Positions 44,363-52,356 of a stretch of DNA of 64,000 nt are shown piece by piece. Source of the DNA: JASHVB01 sp036489395 (GTDB taxonomy: Bacteria > Pseudomonadota > Alphaproteobacteria > Acetobacterales > Acetobacteraceae). Below the pieces are notes generated by a model, which saw nothing but the letters and a program-made list of their open reading frames with translations, did not search any database and had not been told where the DNA came from. The stretch spans positions 1 through 64,000 of the forward strand of contig DASXFW010000120.1 of assembly GCA_036489395.1 (NCBI GenBank), in the 5' to 3' direction. The first letter of the stretch is position 1. The number at the start of each line of letters is the position of its first letter. A program made the translations under genes and the position numbers.

Positions 44363-45976
44363 ATGCCCGACGACAGCCCGCTGCGCCCGCCGCCACAGGT
44401 CCCCGACTCTGCCATCGGGTGGGAACCGGAACTGGCGGAGCTGCGTGCCCGCCAGGCGCTGGCCCGCCAACTCGGCGGGCCGGAACGCGTCGCCCGCCAG
44501 CACGCCGGCGGCCGGCTGACGGTGCGCGAACGGATCGACCGCATGCTGGACGCCGGCAGCTTCCACGAGATCGGCGGCATCGCCGGCAAGGCGACCTACG
44601 ACGCCGACAGCCGGGAGATCACCGGCTTTACCCCCGCCAACTGCGTGTTCGGCCGCGGCACGGTGGATGGCCGGCCGGTGGCGATCGCCGGCGACGACTT
44701 CACGTTGCGGGGCGGCTCGGCGGACGCGTCGATCAAGGGCAAGCCGAAGATGTCGGAGGAGATGGCGGCGCTGTATCGCATGCCGATCATCCGGCTGATC
44801 GAGGGCTCCGGCGGCGGCGGCTCGGTGAAGACGATCGAGACCACCGGACGCGCCAACCTGCCTGGCGGGCTGACCGAGACCACGTCGTTCGATCTCGTCG
44901 CCAACCAAATGGGCATCGTGCCGGTGGTCGCTTTGGGGCTGGGATCGGTCGCCGGGCTGGGCGCGGCGCGGCTGGCGGCGTCGCACTACTCCATCATGGT
45001 GAAGGAGATGGCGGCGGTGTTCGTCGCCGGTCCGCCTGTCGTGGAGCGGCTGGGCGAGCCGCGGACCAAGCAGGAGCTGGGCGGGTGGGAGATCCAGCTC
45101 GGCTGCGGCGCGGTGGATCACGCGGTCGATACGGAAGAGGAAGCGTTCGACGCGGCACGGCGGTTCCTGTCGTATCTGCCAAGCTCGATTTGGGATCTGC
45201 CGCCGCGGGTGCGCGGCTGGGACGATCCGGAACGGCGCGAGGAAGCGCTGATCTCCGCCGTGCCGCGGGTGAAGAAGCAGGCGTATCACATGCGCCGCAT
45301 CATCGAGGCGGTGGTCGATCGCGGCTCGTTCTTCGAGCTGGGGCGGTTGTTCGGGCGGCCGATCATCACCGGGTTCGCGCGGCTGGACGGCTGGCCGGTG
45401 GCGCTGATGGCGGGCGATCCGCTGTATCATGGCGGGGCGTGGACGGCGGATGCGTGCAACAAGATCATCCGCTTCGTCGATATGGCGCAGACGTTCCATC
45501 TTCCGATCGTTCACCTGGTGGATTGCCCTGGGTTCCAGGTCGGACTGGCGGCGGAGAGTTCCGCGGTGATCCGCTGGGGCGTGCGTGCGCTGTCGGCGAT
45601 CAACCAGACGACTGTGCCGTGGTGCTCCATCGTGGTGCGCAATTGTTATGGCGTGGGCGGGCTGGGGCACCAGCCGGTTTCGCATTACTGCGTGCGTTAT
45701 GCGTGGCCGTCGGCGAGTTGGGGCTCGCTGCCGCTTGAAGGCGGGATCGAGGCGGCGTACCGCGCGGAGATCGACGCGGCGGAGGACCCGCAGGCGAAGC
45801 TGGAGGAGATCGAGGCTCGGCTGAACCGCTTGCGCTCGCCGTTCCGGACGGCGGAGAGCTTCTGGGTGGACGAGATTATTGACCCGCGGGATACGCGGCG
45901 GCTATTGTGCGAGTTCGCCAATATGGCGGCGCCGTTGCGGACGGTGGGGGAGTCGAAGTTTACGATGCGGCCATAA
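44363..45976 (+). CDS. Acyl-CoA carboxylase carboxyltransferase (beta) subunit
   Basis: A 537-residue carboxyltransferase of the propionyl-CoA/methylmalonyl-CoA carboxylase beta-chain type. It has ARQHAGGRLTVRERIDRMLD near the start, then FTLRGGSADASIKGKPK and GSGGGGSVKTIETTG, where oxyanion-hole glycines are expected. The second half has the crotonase-like domain with DGWPVALMAGDPLYHGGAWT and VDCPGFQVGLAAE. Biotin-carrier and biotin-carboxylase subunits are not adjacent, so it must pair with genes elsewhere. The acyl substrate is uncertain. It ends 35 bp before the nuclease-like gene. Confidence 0.9.
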   Translation: MPDDSPLRPPPQVPDSAIGWEPELAELRARQALARQLGGPERVARQHAGGRLTVRERIDRMLDAGSFHEIGGIAGKATYDADSREITGFTPANCVFGRGTVDGRPVAIAGDDFTLRGGSADASIKGKPKMSEEMAALYRMPIIRLIEGSGGGGSVKTIETTGRANLPGGLTETTSFDLVANQMGIVPVVALGLGSVAGLGAARLAASHYSIMVKEMAAVFVAGPPVVERLGEPRTKQELGGWEIQLGCGAVDHAVDTEEEAFDAARRFLSYLPSSIWDLPPRVRGWDDPERREEALISAVPRVKKQAYHMRRIIEAVVDRGSFFELGRLFGRPIITGFARLDGWPVALMAGDPLYHGGAWTADACNKIIRFVDMAQTFHLPIVHLVDCPGFQVGLAAESSAVIRWGVRALSAINQTTVPWCSIVVRNCYGVGGLGHQPVSHYCVRYAWPSASWGSLPLEGGIEAAYRAEIDAAEDPQAKLEEIEARLNRLRSPFRTAESFWVDEIIDPRDTRRLLCEFANMAAPLRTVGESKFTMRP

Positions 45977-46011
45977 GAGTCGTGTCAGCAGGGACGCGCA
46001 GGATCCAGCTC

Positions 46012-47076
46012 ATGGCGATATACGAATTTGCAGCAGACAATATCATTCCCCTAACATCAACGACATTCAACTCGGCTAACCTCCGCGAACGCCGCGACCT
46101 GCAAAGACTTTTGCGCGAGCAGGTAGACGTCATTGCTCCGGACACGCTTATCATAGCAGAGGAGTTCGGAGATTGGGAGGATTCCCGGCTGAGAATCGAC
46201 CTACTTGGCATAGACAAGGATGCGAACATTGTCGTCATCGAGCTGAAGCGCACGGAGGACGGCGGACACATGGACCTGCAGGCCATCCGATATGCCTCGA
46301 TGGTTTCGACCATGACGTTCGATCGGGCTGCAGAGGTCTTCGGCCGATACCTTAAGGCAACTGGCAGGGACGAGCAGGAGCCGCGCGCGATCATGCTGGA
46401 ATTCCTCGGTTGGGATGCGCCCGACGAGGACATATTTGCCCAAGATGTTCGAATCGTCCTTGCATCTGCGGAGTTTTCCAAGGAGCTGACATCCTCAGTG
46501 CTCTGGCTCATCGGTCACGATATTGACATCCGCTGCGTCAGACTGAAGCCCTACAACTTGGACGGTCGCATACTAGTGGATGTCCAGCAGATCATTCCTC
46601 TGCCGGATACAGCGGACTATCAGGTGCAGCTTCGGGAAAAGGTTCGGAAAGAGCGCGAAGCTCGCACCAGCAATGTGGATTTCACCAGGTTTGACGTCCA
46701 GATCGGAGAGGACCGCCGCCAGTCGATGTGGAAACGGAACGCTATTTTCCTTATTTGCAAGACGCTCTGTGCGCGAGGGGTCAATCCCGATGAGATTGCA
46801 GCTCTGTTCGACTGGCGTTCAAATCGAGTTTGGTTCTCAGTTGATGGCGCCACAGACACACTGACATTCGAAACGCTTGCAACCACCAAAGCATTGTCGA
46901 GGGGCGTAAGTTTTGATCGCCGGCGTTGGTTTTGCGATAACGACGAGCTTTGTCGGGCTAATGGGAAGACTTACGCTTTTTCAAATCAATGGGGAGGAAT
47001 AGAATGGCACAGAGCCATGGATCTGCTCAAGGGTCAATATAGTAAGTTCGATATAGACTATGTTGCTGCGACATGA
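46012..47076 (+). CDS. NucS/DUF91-like PD-(D/E)XK nuclease-domain protein
   Basis: A 354-residue protein with a nuclease-like core in its N-terminal third: an acidic residue at E50, then D63 in RIDLLGID and E77-L-K79 in VVIELKRTE, which fits the D-x13-ExK pattern of PD-(D/E)XK nucleases such as NucS and DUF91. The C-terminal half (about 200-354) has no motif I recognise. Lower GC and rarer codons than its neighbours suggest recent acquisition. I use ATG 46012; the frame continues upstream into the carboxylase end. Its 3' end overlaps a leftward DUF433 remnant. Restriction, anti-phage or repair roles are all possible. Confidence 0.7.
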   Translation: MAIYEFAADNIIPLTSTTFNSANLRERRDLQRLLREQVDVIAPDTLIIAEEFGDWEDSRLRIDLLGIDKDANIVVIELKRTEDGGHMDLQAIRYASMVSTMTFDRAAEVFGRYLKATGRDEQEPRAIMLEFLGWDAPDEDIFAQDVRIVLASAEFSKELTSSVLWLIGHDIDIRCVRLKPYNLDGRILVDVQQIIPLPDTADYQVQLREKVRKEREARTSNVDFTRFDVQIGEDRRQSMWKRNAIFLICKTLCARGVNPDEIAALFDWRSNRVWFSVDGATDTLTFETLATTKALSRGVSFDRRRWFCDNDELCRANGKTYAFSNQWGGIEWHRAMDLLKGQYSKFDIDYVAAT

Positions 47077-47317
47077 ACTGTGTACCGGCGCGCGCCTCAA
47101 CTATGACCGCATGCGCATAGGCCAGGCAGGCGCGAATATCCTCCGGCTCCAGTCCCGGATAGTCGTCCAGGATTGCCTCCTGCGACCCACCCTGTGCCAG
47201 CAGACTGAGGATCAGCTCCACCGAGACCCGCATCCCGCGCACAATGGGCTTACCGCCGAAGATCGCAGGGTCGGCTGTGATCCGATCGAGCGCTGCCCTA
47301 CCTGTCTCCTCTCCTGC
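47027..47317 (-). pseudogene. DUF433 (antitoxin-type) gene fragment without start codon
   Basis: The frame encodes a DUF433 core: LDRITADPAIFGGKPIVRGM, then RVSVELILSLLAQGG and DIRACLAYAHAV. DUF433 proteins are about 75 residues and are often the antitoxin next to a DUF5615 toxin. Here homology starts upstream of the first usable start codon (GTG 47242), and the frame is closed by a TGA at 47318-47320 with no ATG, GTG or TTG before the conserved LDRITADP. The C-terminal tail (about 15 residues) runs into the nuclease-like gene and looks unrelated. No toxin partner is visible. It is best read as a remnant; a short protein from GTG 47242 (71 residues) is possible. Confidence 0.55.
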
Positions 47318-47387
47318 TCACCTGGGCAATATACAAGGTTGCACCATACCGGGCGAGACGGCACCCGAGAACCCGGAACGCAAACCC

Positions 47388-47717
47388 GCCAGGGCAATCG
47401 CATATGCCGGGGCACCCCGCAAATACCCATGAAGCGCCGGTGCGGACTGTTTCAAGTTTGATTCAACACGGAGGAAGCGCGAGGACCACGGTGACCACGG
47501 AGCAGCTTTCCCGGTAGGACACGCTGTAGCGAAAGCACCACGGGAACAGAATTTCCTGCATTCCACGGCTACGCAGGCGGCTCCACGAGGGCACGATAGC
47601 TCCGTGGTTCACCGTGGGCCTCGCGCTTACTCCGTGTTAAGAATCAAAACCGGAACGACACGCACGGGCGCTTCATGGGTAGGCGCGCTCTGTCCGTGCC
47701 GATGCGATTGCCCTGGC
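47388..47717. repeat. Long imperfect palindrome (MITE-like), about 330 bp
   Basis: Two inverted arms of about 115 bp (47388-47504 and 47601-47717) share CCAGGGCAATCGCAT, then TACCCATGAAGCGCC.GTGCG, then CACGGAG.AAGCGCGAGG.C and CACGGTGA.CCACGGAGC. A 96-bp centre with no ORF separates them. I see no target-site duplication I can be sure of. It lies in the geneless gap 47318-47811 between the DUF433 remnant and the binding-protein gene, and could be a non-autonomous element. Confidence 0.75.
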
Positions 47718-47811
47718 CGCCATCCGGATGCGCCCTCACCCCAGCCCCCGATCCGGTGCTAACGTCCGCGGCAACGCCGGCCACTCGCCGGAAACCAGGG
47801 GGAAACAGCCA

Positions 47812-49062
47812 ATGCCGCAATCCGTCACCCGCCGTGGCGTCATCGCCACGCTCGGCGCGGCCGCAGCGATGCGATCCGCACGCGCTGCCGAACCGATCCG
47901 CATCGGATTTGCCGAGGCGCTCACCGGCGGCCTCGCCGTCGTGGGCAAATCCGGCGTGCTCGCCATGCAGATCTGGGCCGACGAGGTCAACGCCAAAGGC
48001 GGCTTGCTCGGCCGCCCGGTCAAGCTGGTATTCTATGACAGCCAGTCCAATCCAGCGAACATTCCCGGCATCTACGTCAAGCTGCTGGATGTGGACCACG
48101 TGGACCTGGTCATTTCAGGCTACGCCACCAACATGGCCGCACCGGCGATGCCGATCGTCATGGCCCACAACAAGCTGTTCGTCAGCTTGTTCTGCCTGGC
48201 CGTGAACACCCAGTTCCACTACCCGCGGTATTTTGCAATGCTGCCGACGGGGCCCGATCCGAAACACGCGTTCTCCGACGAATTTTTCGATCTGACGAAG
48301 ACGCTGACGCCGAGACCACAGACCGTGGCCATCGTCGCCGCCGATGCGGAGTTCGCGCGCAACGCGTCGGACGGCGCGCGCGACAACGCCAAGGCGGCCG
48401 GCCTGCGCATCGTCTATGACCGCAGCTATCCACCGACCACCGCAGACTACACGCCGATCGTGCGTGCGGTACGCGCCACCAATCCGGACGTGATCTACGT
48501 CGCTTCCTATCCGCCGGACACTGCGGGCATTCTGCGCGCCGCCAGCGAGATCGGCTTGCGTGCGCAATTGTTTGGCGGCGGCATGGTCGGCGTCGCCACC
48601 TCGGCATTGAAGACGCAGCTTGGTCCGTTGTTGAACGGCGTGGTGGTGCAGCAGAACTGGGTGCCGGCGCCGACACTGCAGTTTCCCGGCGTGATGGACT
48701 TCCTGAAACGCTACCAGGCGCAGGCGGCGTCCGCGGGCGTCGATCCGTTGGGCTACTTCCTGCCGCCATGGGCGTACGGCCGGATGCAGATGCTGCAGCA
48801 GGCGATCGAGGCCACCGGCGGCATCGACGACGACAAGCTGGCGGACTATTTCCGCAGCCACACCTTCAAGACCGTCATCGGCGACGTCGCGTTCAGTCCG
48901 GGCGGCGAATGGGCAAAGCCACGCATGATCGTCACGCAGTTCCAGGGAATAGAGGGCCACGACCTGGCCCAATTCAGGAACCCGAACATCGAAGTTGTCC
49001 TGCTGCCATCGGAGTTCAAATCGGGTACGCTGGTGTCTCCGTACGGGGCGCAGAAGTCCTGA
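47812..49062 (+). CDS. Tat-exported HAAT-type substrate-binding protein
   Basis: Periplasmic binding protein of 416 residues for an ABC importer, type I fold (Peripla_BP_6). The N-terminus SVTRRGVIATLGAAAA with twin arginines and AARAAEP-like cleavage region predicts Tat export. Typical family segments are RIGFAEALTGGLAVVGKSG, GLLGRPVKLVFYDSQSNP and VDLVISGYATN. GGGGG upstream is a good ribosome-binding site, which decides for ATG 47812. It is followed 23 bp later by the dialkylglycine decarboxylase gene, so the ligand may be an amino acid or related amine; that is inference. Permease genes of the same transporter class are at 162-2041 but far away. Confidence 0.88.
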   Translation: MPQSVTRRGVIATLGAAAAMRSARAAEPIRIGFAEALTGGLAVVGKSGVLAMQIWADEVNAKGGLLGRPVKLVFYDSQSNPANIPGIYVKLLDVDHVDLVISGYATNMAAPAMPIVMAHNKLFVSLFCLAVNTQFHYPRYFAMLPTGPDPKHAFSDEFFDLTKTLTPRPQTVAIVAADAEFARNASDGARDNAKAAGLRIVYDRSYPPTTADYTPIVRAVRATNPDVIYVASYPPDTAGILRAASEIGLRAQLFGGGMVGVATSALKTQLGPLLNGVVVQQNWVPAPTLQFPGVMDFLKRYQAQAASAGVDPLGYFLPPWAYGRMQMLQQAIEATGGIDDDKLADYFRSHTFKTVIGDVAFSPGGEWAKPRMIVTQFQGIEGHDLAQFRNPNIEVVLLPSEFKSGTLVSPYGAQKS

Positions 49063-49085
49063 GTGCAACCGATGGGAGAACCACG

Positions 49086-50393
49086 ATGGATGGATCGACG
49101 CTGACCGGTGCCGAGGCTGGGTTCTGGACCCGCGCCCGCCGCCACATGCTGCACTTCGGCGGCGAGTTCGTGCCGTTCGTCCCGGTCCGCGCCGAAGGCT
49201 GCTTCGTGTATGACGATTCCGGCCGGCGCGTGCTCGATTTTACCTCTGGCCAGATGAGCGCGATCCTCGGCCACTGCCACCCCGAGATCGTCGCCACCAT
49301 CCGCGCTTCCGCCGGCACGCTCGACCACTTGTTCTCCTCGATGTTGAGCCGCCCGGTGGTGGATCTGGCCGAGGCGCTCGCCGCGACCGTCCCCGCGCTG
49401 CCGAAGGTCATGCTGCTGTCCACCGGCGGCGAGGCGAATGAGGCCGCGATCAAGATCGCCAAGCTGGTCACCGGCGGCTGGGAGGTGGTGGGCTTCGCGC
49501 AGTCCTGGCACGGCATGACCGGCGGCGCGGCGTCCGCCACCTACAAGGCGGGACGGCGCGGCTACGGCCCGGCGGCGGCGGGATCCTTCGCCATTCCGGC
49601 GCCGAACGCCTTCCGCCCGCGCTTTCCCGGCGTGTCCTGGCAGGCGGAGCTGGATGACGCGTTCACGCTGCTGGACCGGCAGAGTACCGGCAACCTCGCC
49701 GCATTCATCGCCGAGCCGATCCTGTCGAGCGGCGGCATCATCGAATTGCCCGACAGCTACCTGCGCGCGCTGAAACGCAAATGCGAAGAGCGCCGGATGC
49801 TGCTGATCCTGGACGAAGCACAGACCGGCCTCGGCCGCACCGGAACGATGTACGCGTTCGAGCGCGACGGCGTGGTGCCGGATATCCTGGTGCTGTCGAA
49901 GACGCTGGGCGCGGGTCTGCCGCTGTCAGCGGTGCTGACAACGGACGCCATCAGCGACACCTGCGACGCACGCGGCTTTCTGTTCTACACGACGCATGTG
50001 AACGATCCGCTGCCGGCGGCGGTGGGGCTGAAGGTGCTGAAGATCGTGCAGCGCGACGGCCTGGCCGAGCGCGCCGCGGCGGTGGGGATGCGGTTGAAGG
50101 CGGGGCTGCGTGATTTGCAGTCGCGCTTCCCGTGGATCGGCGACGTGCGCGGGCGCGGGCTGCTGCTTGGGTTGGAGTTTATCGATGAAGACGGCGGGCG
50201 GGGGCGGTCCGCGTCGGTCTTGTCGGACGCAGTAACCGACCGCGCACTGGAACTCGGCCTGAGCGCGAATATCGTGCGCGCCGGCGCATCGGGCGGCGTG
50301 ATGCGGATCGCACCGCCGTTGACGGTGCGGGAGGAGGAGATCGATTTGGGGGTGGAGTTGCTGGGAGAGGCGATGCGGGAGGTGGCGGGGTGA
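49086..50393 (+). CDS. dgdA: 2,2-dialkylglycine decarboxylase (class III aminotransferase)
   Basis: PLP enzyme of 435 residues that decarboxylates 2,2-dialkylglycines such as 2-aminoisobutyrate and transfers the amino group to pyruvate. It shows the DgdA-like blocks FTSGQMSAILGHCHPEIVA, LLSTGGEANEAAIKIAKLVT, SWHGMTGGAASATYKAGRRG and AEPILSSGGIIELPDSYL, with PLP lysine K272 in LSKTLGAGLP, the same number I recall for the Burkholderia enzyme. Q56 and W141 lie near the expected substrate-side positions. General class III aminotransferases are the alternative. It follows the binding-protein gene closely and its stop overlaps the next ORF as GTGA. Confidence 0.9.
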   Translation: MDGSTLTGAEAGFWTRARRHMLHFGGEFVPFVPVRAEGCFVYDDSGRRVLDFTSGQMSAILGHCHPEIVATIRASAGTLDHLFSSMLSRPVVDLAEALAATVPALPKVMLLSTGGEANEAAIKIAKLVTGGWEVVGFAQSWHGMTGGAASATYKAGRRGYGPAAAGSFAIPAPNAFRPRFPGVSWQAELDDAFTLLDRQSTGNLAAFIAEPILSSGGIIELPDSYLRALKRKCEERRMLLILDEAQTGLGRTGTMYAFERDGVVPDILVLSKTLGAGLPLSAVLTTDAISDTCDARGFLFYTTHVNDPLPAAVGLKVLKIVQRDGLAERAAAVGMRLKAGLRDLQSRFPWIGDVRGRGLLLGLEFIDEDGGRGRSASVLSDAVTDRALELGLSANIVRAGASGGVMRIAPPLTVREEEIDLGVELLGEAMREVAG

Positions 50394-50698
50394 GCAGCGA
50401 CGAAATCGCCGGCATCGAGACGTTCATAGCCGCAAATGAGGGCACGGTAGTCCAGCCTCCTATGGCTGACTTGCGAACCCGTTTGCAGGCGGATGGGGTA
50501 TTGCAAGATCCCTTTCCGGCGTTGGTGCGCGAGATGCGGAATCCAGATCCCGCCAAATGGTACTTCTCGGCTCGGCTTTTCCTGAACGAACACGGCAACC
50601 CAGAATGGTCCATCTTTACGCGCTGGATCCGTGATAGCGGCAAGCGGCCACGAATCGAGCTTCGTAAGAAAGCTGAGCGAAGGCTACTGCATCCTTGA
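50390..50698 (+). CDS. Small hypothetical protein, probably frameshifted
   Basis: A 102-residue ORF coupled to dgdA (GTGA overlap). The product has no domain I know: DEIAGIETFIAANEGTVV, then LRTRLQADGVLQDPFPALV and WYFSARLFLNEHGNPEWSIF. Near 50666-50672 (AAGAAAG) the reading appears to slip: in the +1 frame the sequence continues KLSEGYCILEEDRHLSLFY, then LIGGNALIEANFAH, to a TAG at 50769-50771, and this tail reads like the natural end. Loss of one A would restore a protein of about 126 residues. A sequencing error, an authentic pseudogene or a programmed slip are all possible. I cannot assign a function. Confidence 0.55.
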   Translation: MSSDEIAGIETFIAANEGTVVQPPMADLRTRLQADGVLQDPFPALVREMRNPDPAKWYFSARLFLNEHGNPEWSIFTRWIRDSGKRPRIELRKKAERRLLHP

Positions 50699-50828
50699 GG
50701 AGGATCGACACCTCTCCCTGTTCTATCTAATTGGTGGCAACGCGTTGATAGAAGCCAACTTCGCTCATTAGGCGCTGCCGTTCCTGCTCGATCCAATTGC
50801 GTGCCGGCCAGCGGGACGAATTGGGTTT

Positions 50829-51188
50829 GTGTCGGCGGCAAACTTTCCGGACTCGGCTGCTCAACGGGTACCGGATCGGAAACTACGGATGCGCGTGCTT
50901 ACGCGAGACGGGTATAAGTGCCGAATTTGCGGGCGACGATCGGGCGACCATCTCGATCTCGAGTTACATGGACATCATATTCGTCCCTGGAGTAGTGGAG
51001 GAGCGACCATAGAAGACAATCTCATAACGTTATGCGGAACTTGTCACGGCGGCCTTGATCCACATTACAATCTCCAGCTCTTCGACCTCATTGGAGCAAA
51101 CAACCATGTCGGCAACCGCTCTTCCCGGATAGCCGGCGTGCAACGATACCGAGAATGGCTGCGCTCACTCAACACCGCCAAGTTCTGA
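50829..51188 (+). CDS. HNH endonuclease
   Basis: A 119-residue HNH nuclease. Two zinc-binding CxxC pairs (C31-RI-C34 and C69-GT-C72) enclose the core with H49 and H50 in ELHGHHIRPW and N64 in EDNLITLC, the HNH arrangement. It starts with GTG 50829 and the frame is open back to 50772 with no better start. A free-standing HNH gene like this may be a homing-type or anti-phage nuclease. It lies between the frameshifted small gene and the HigBA module, in the accessory patch. Base composition is below that of the surrounding metabolic genes. Confidence 0.75.
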   Translation: MSAANFPDSAAQRVPDRKLRMRVLTRDGYKCRICGRRSGDHLDLELHGHHIRPWSSGGATIEDNLITLCGTCHGGLDPHYNLQLFDLIGANNHVGNRSSRIAGVQRYREWLRSLNTAKF

Positions 51189-51357
51189 TAGCAATCTACA
51201 TACCGACGGCGAGGTCAGCCGTGGCGCGGAACACACTCGGCGCGCTCTTGACTATCGATGAGCGTTCCGAAGTTTGGATGCACGCCGCCCGTCAAAAGGC
51301 GGATGCATCAAGTTGCTCTCGCTCCGTTCGGACTGGTACAGTACTGAGAAGATCTGG

Positions 51358-51660
51358 TCACTCCGCGTCCGCCAGTTCGACCCTCAGCCGCATCCCCAGC
51401 ACGTCCGCCGCCCGGTACAGAGTATGCAGCGCGACCCCCGTATTGCGCGGATCGAGCAACCGGTTGAGTTGTGTCCGGCTGGTCTGCATCGCCTCGGCCA
51501 TCACGCTCTTGCTCAGGCCACGCTCGCGCATGGCCTCCGCCACCTGCCAGGCAATCACCTCCTTCACCGCGGCTTCATCGACACTGGCGAGCAACCCCTG
51601 TTCGGCCAGAAACCTGGTGAAGCTGGAGCCGATCGGATGGATGTCGGTGTGCACCTTCAC
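51358..51660 (-). CDS. higA: HigA-type antitoxin (XRE helix-turn-helix)
   Basis: A 100-residue DNA-binding protein. The helix-turn-helix lies around EAMRERGLSKSVMAEAMQTSR (about 47-67), followed by TQLNRLLDPRNTGVALHTLY. It starts at GTG 51660, overlapping the toxin stop as GTGA. In this toxin-first layout the antitoxin neutralises the RelE/HigB-type toxin encoded upstream and represses the promoter; the palindrome at 52065-52076 is the likely operator. The longer upstream frame is the toxin gene read in another frame. Confidence 0.82.
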   Translation of the reverse strand: MKVHTDIHPIGSSFTRFLAEQGLLASVDEAAVKEVIAWQVAEAMRERGLSKSVMAEAMQTSRTQLNRLLDPRNTGVALHTLYRAADVLGMRLRVELADAE

Positions 51661-52055
51661 TCCCGTCTGCCCCCCACCCCGCCGAGGCGACGCAGCCGCG
51701 CTTCGAGATCCCTTTTTCGCGCCCGAGCCGTGTCCAGGTCCTGCTTCGGTGCGGTGCGGGATTTCTTGATGATCCCATGCACCAGCACGACGCGGTTTCC
51801 GACCAGGCAGAAGAACACCCGCGCGATGCGATTTTCCAGGCTTGTCCGGATCTCCCACAGCCCTTGCCCGAGTGCGTCGCAAGTCGGCATTCCCAGCGGC
51901 CATGCGTATTCCACCTTTCGTATGTCCTTGCCGATCGCCTGCCGTTCAGCCGCGGACAGGGTTCTGAGCCAGACACGCACCGGCTCATTGCCCGTTTGGG
52001 TCTGGAAGAATTCTGCCGTGACGCGCCGCTGCGGGCGTAGCAAGGGCGAGTGCAT
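51657..52055 (-). CDS. higB: HigB-type toxin (phage Gp49-like family)
   Basis: A 132-residue protein of the Gp49/HigB family, an mRNA-cleaving toxin of the RelE superfamily. The pattern EFFQTQTGNEPVRVWLRTLS, then AIGKDIRKVEYAWPLGMP, then GLWEIRTSLENRIARVFFCL and VLVHGIIKKSRTAP is characteristic. An extra lysine/arginine-rich helix forms the C-terminus. ATG 52055 is 5 nt from the predicted -10 box, so a transcript from that promoter would be leaderless; GTG 52022 gives a protein starting VTAEFFQ, nearer the family length. Toxin precedes antitoxin, with a 4-bp overlap. Confidence 0.85.
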   Translation of the reverse strand: MHSPLLRPQRRVTAEFFQTQTGNEPVRVWLRTLSAAERQAIGKDIRKVEYAWPLGMPTCDALGQGLWEIRTSLENRIARVFFCLVGNRVVLVHGIIKKSRTAPKQDLDTARARKRDLEARLRRLGGVGGRRE

Positions 52056-52059
52056 GCGG

Positions 52060-52088
52060 TATGTACCAAATTTGGTGCGGGCTGCCAA
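52060..52088 (-). promoter_or_regulatory. HigBA promoter with operator palindrome in the spacer
   Basis: On the minus strand, TTGGCA (52088-52083) and TACATA (52065-52060) are 17 bp apart. The spacer holds the perfect 12-bp palindrome ACCAAATTTGGT (52065-52076), with a second GTACCAA half-site (52089-52095) just upstream of the -35 box. That is the position where an antitoxin repressor would block polymerase. I see no other gene or repeat in the rest of 52096-52356. Confidence 0.6.
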
Positions 52089-52356
52089 GTACCAATCGCC
52101 TACGCGCGCCCTGTCACTCGCACGCCTCAACGCGCCGCATGCAAAAGAATAGTTAACGGGCCACCGTTGCGCAGGCCTCGATATCGAGAGGGTGAAGCGT
52201 CGAAACGTCGGCAAATCTTGCACGGCAAACAGCGACGCCGCCCGGCAAATGCTGCCGGCATGCCTGAGAAAGTCCCGCCGCCACTATGGTTTTTTCCTGG
52301 CACGCCGCTTGCTGATCCACACCCCAGACAAACGCCACCGCACAGGGATCCGCCCG

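Noticed and set aside
51358..51903. 181-residue form of the antitoxin
   Set aside because: The first 81 residues are the toxin gene in another frame; GTG 51660 with a GTGA overlap fits the family length.
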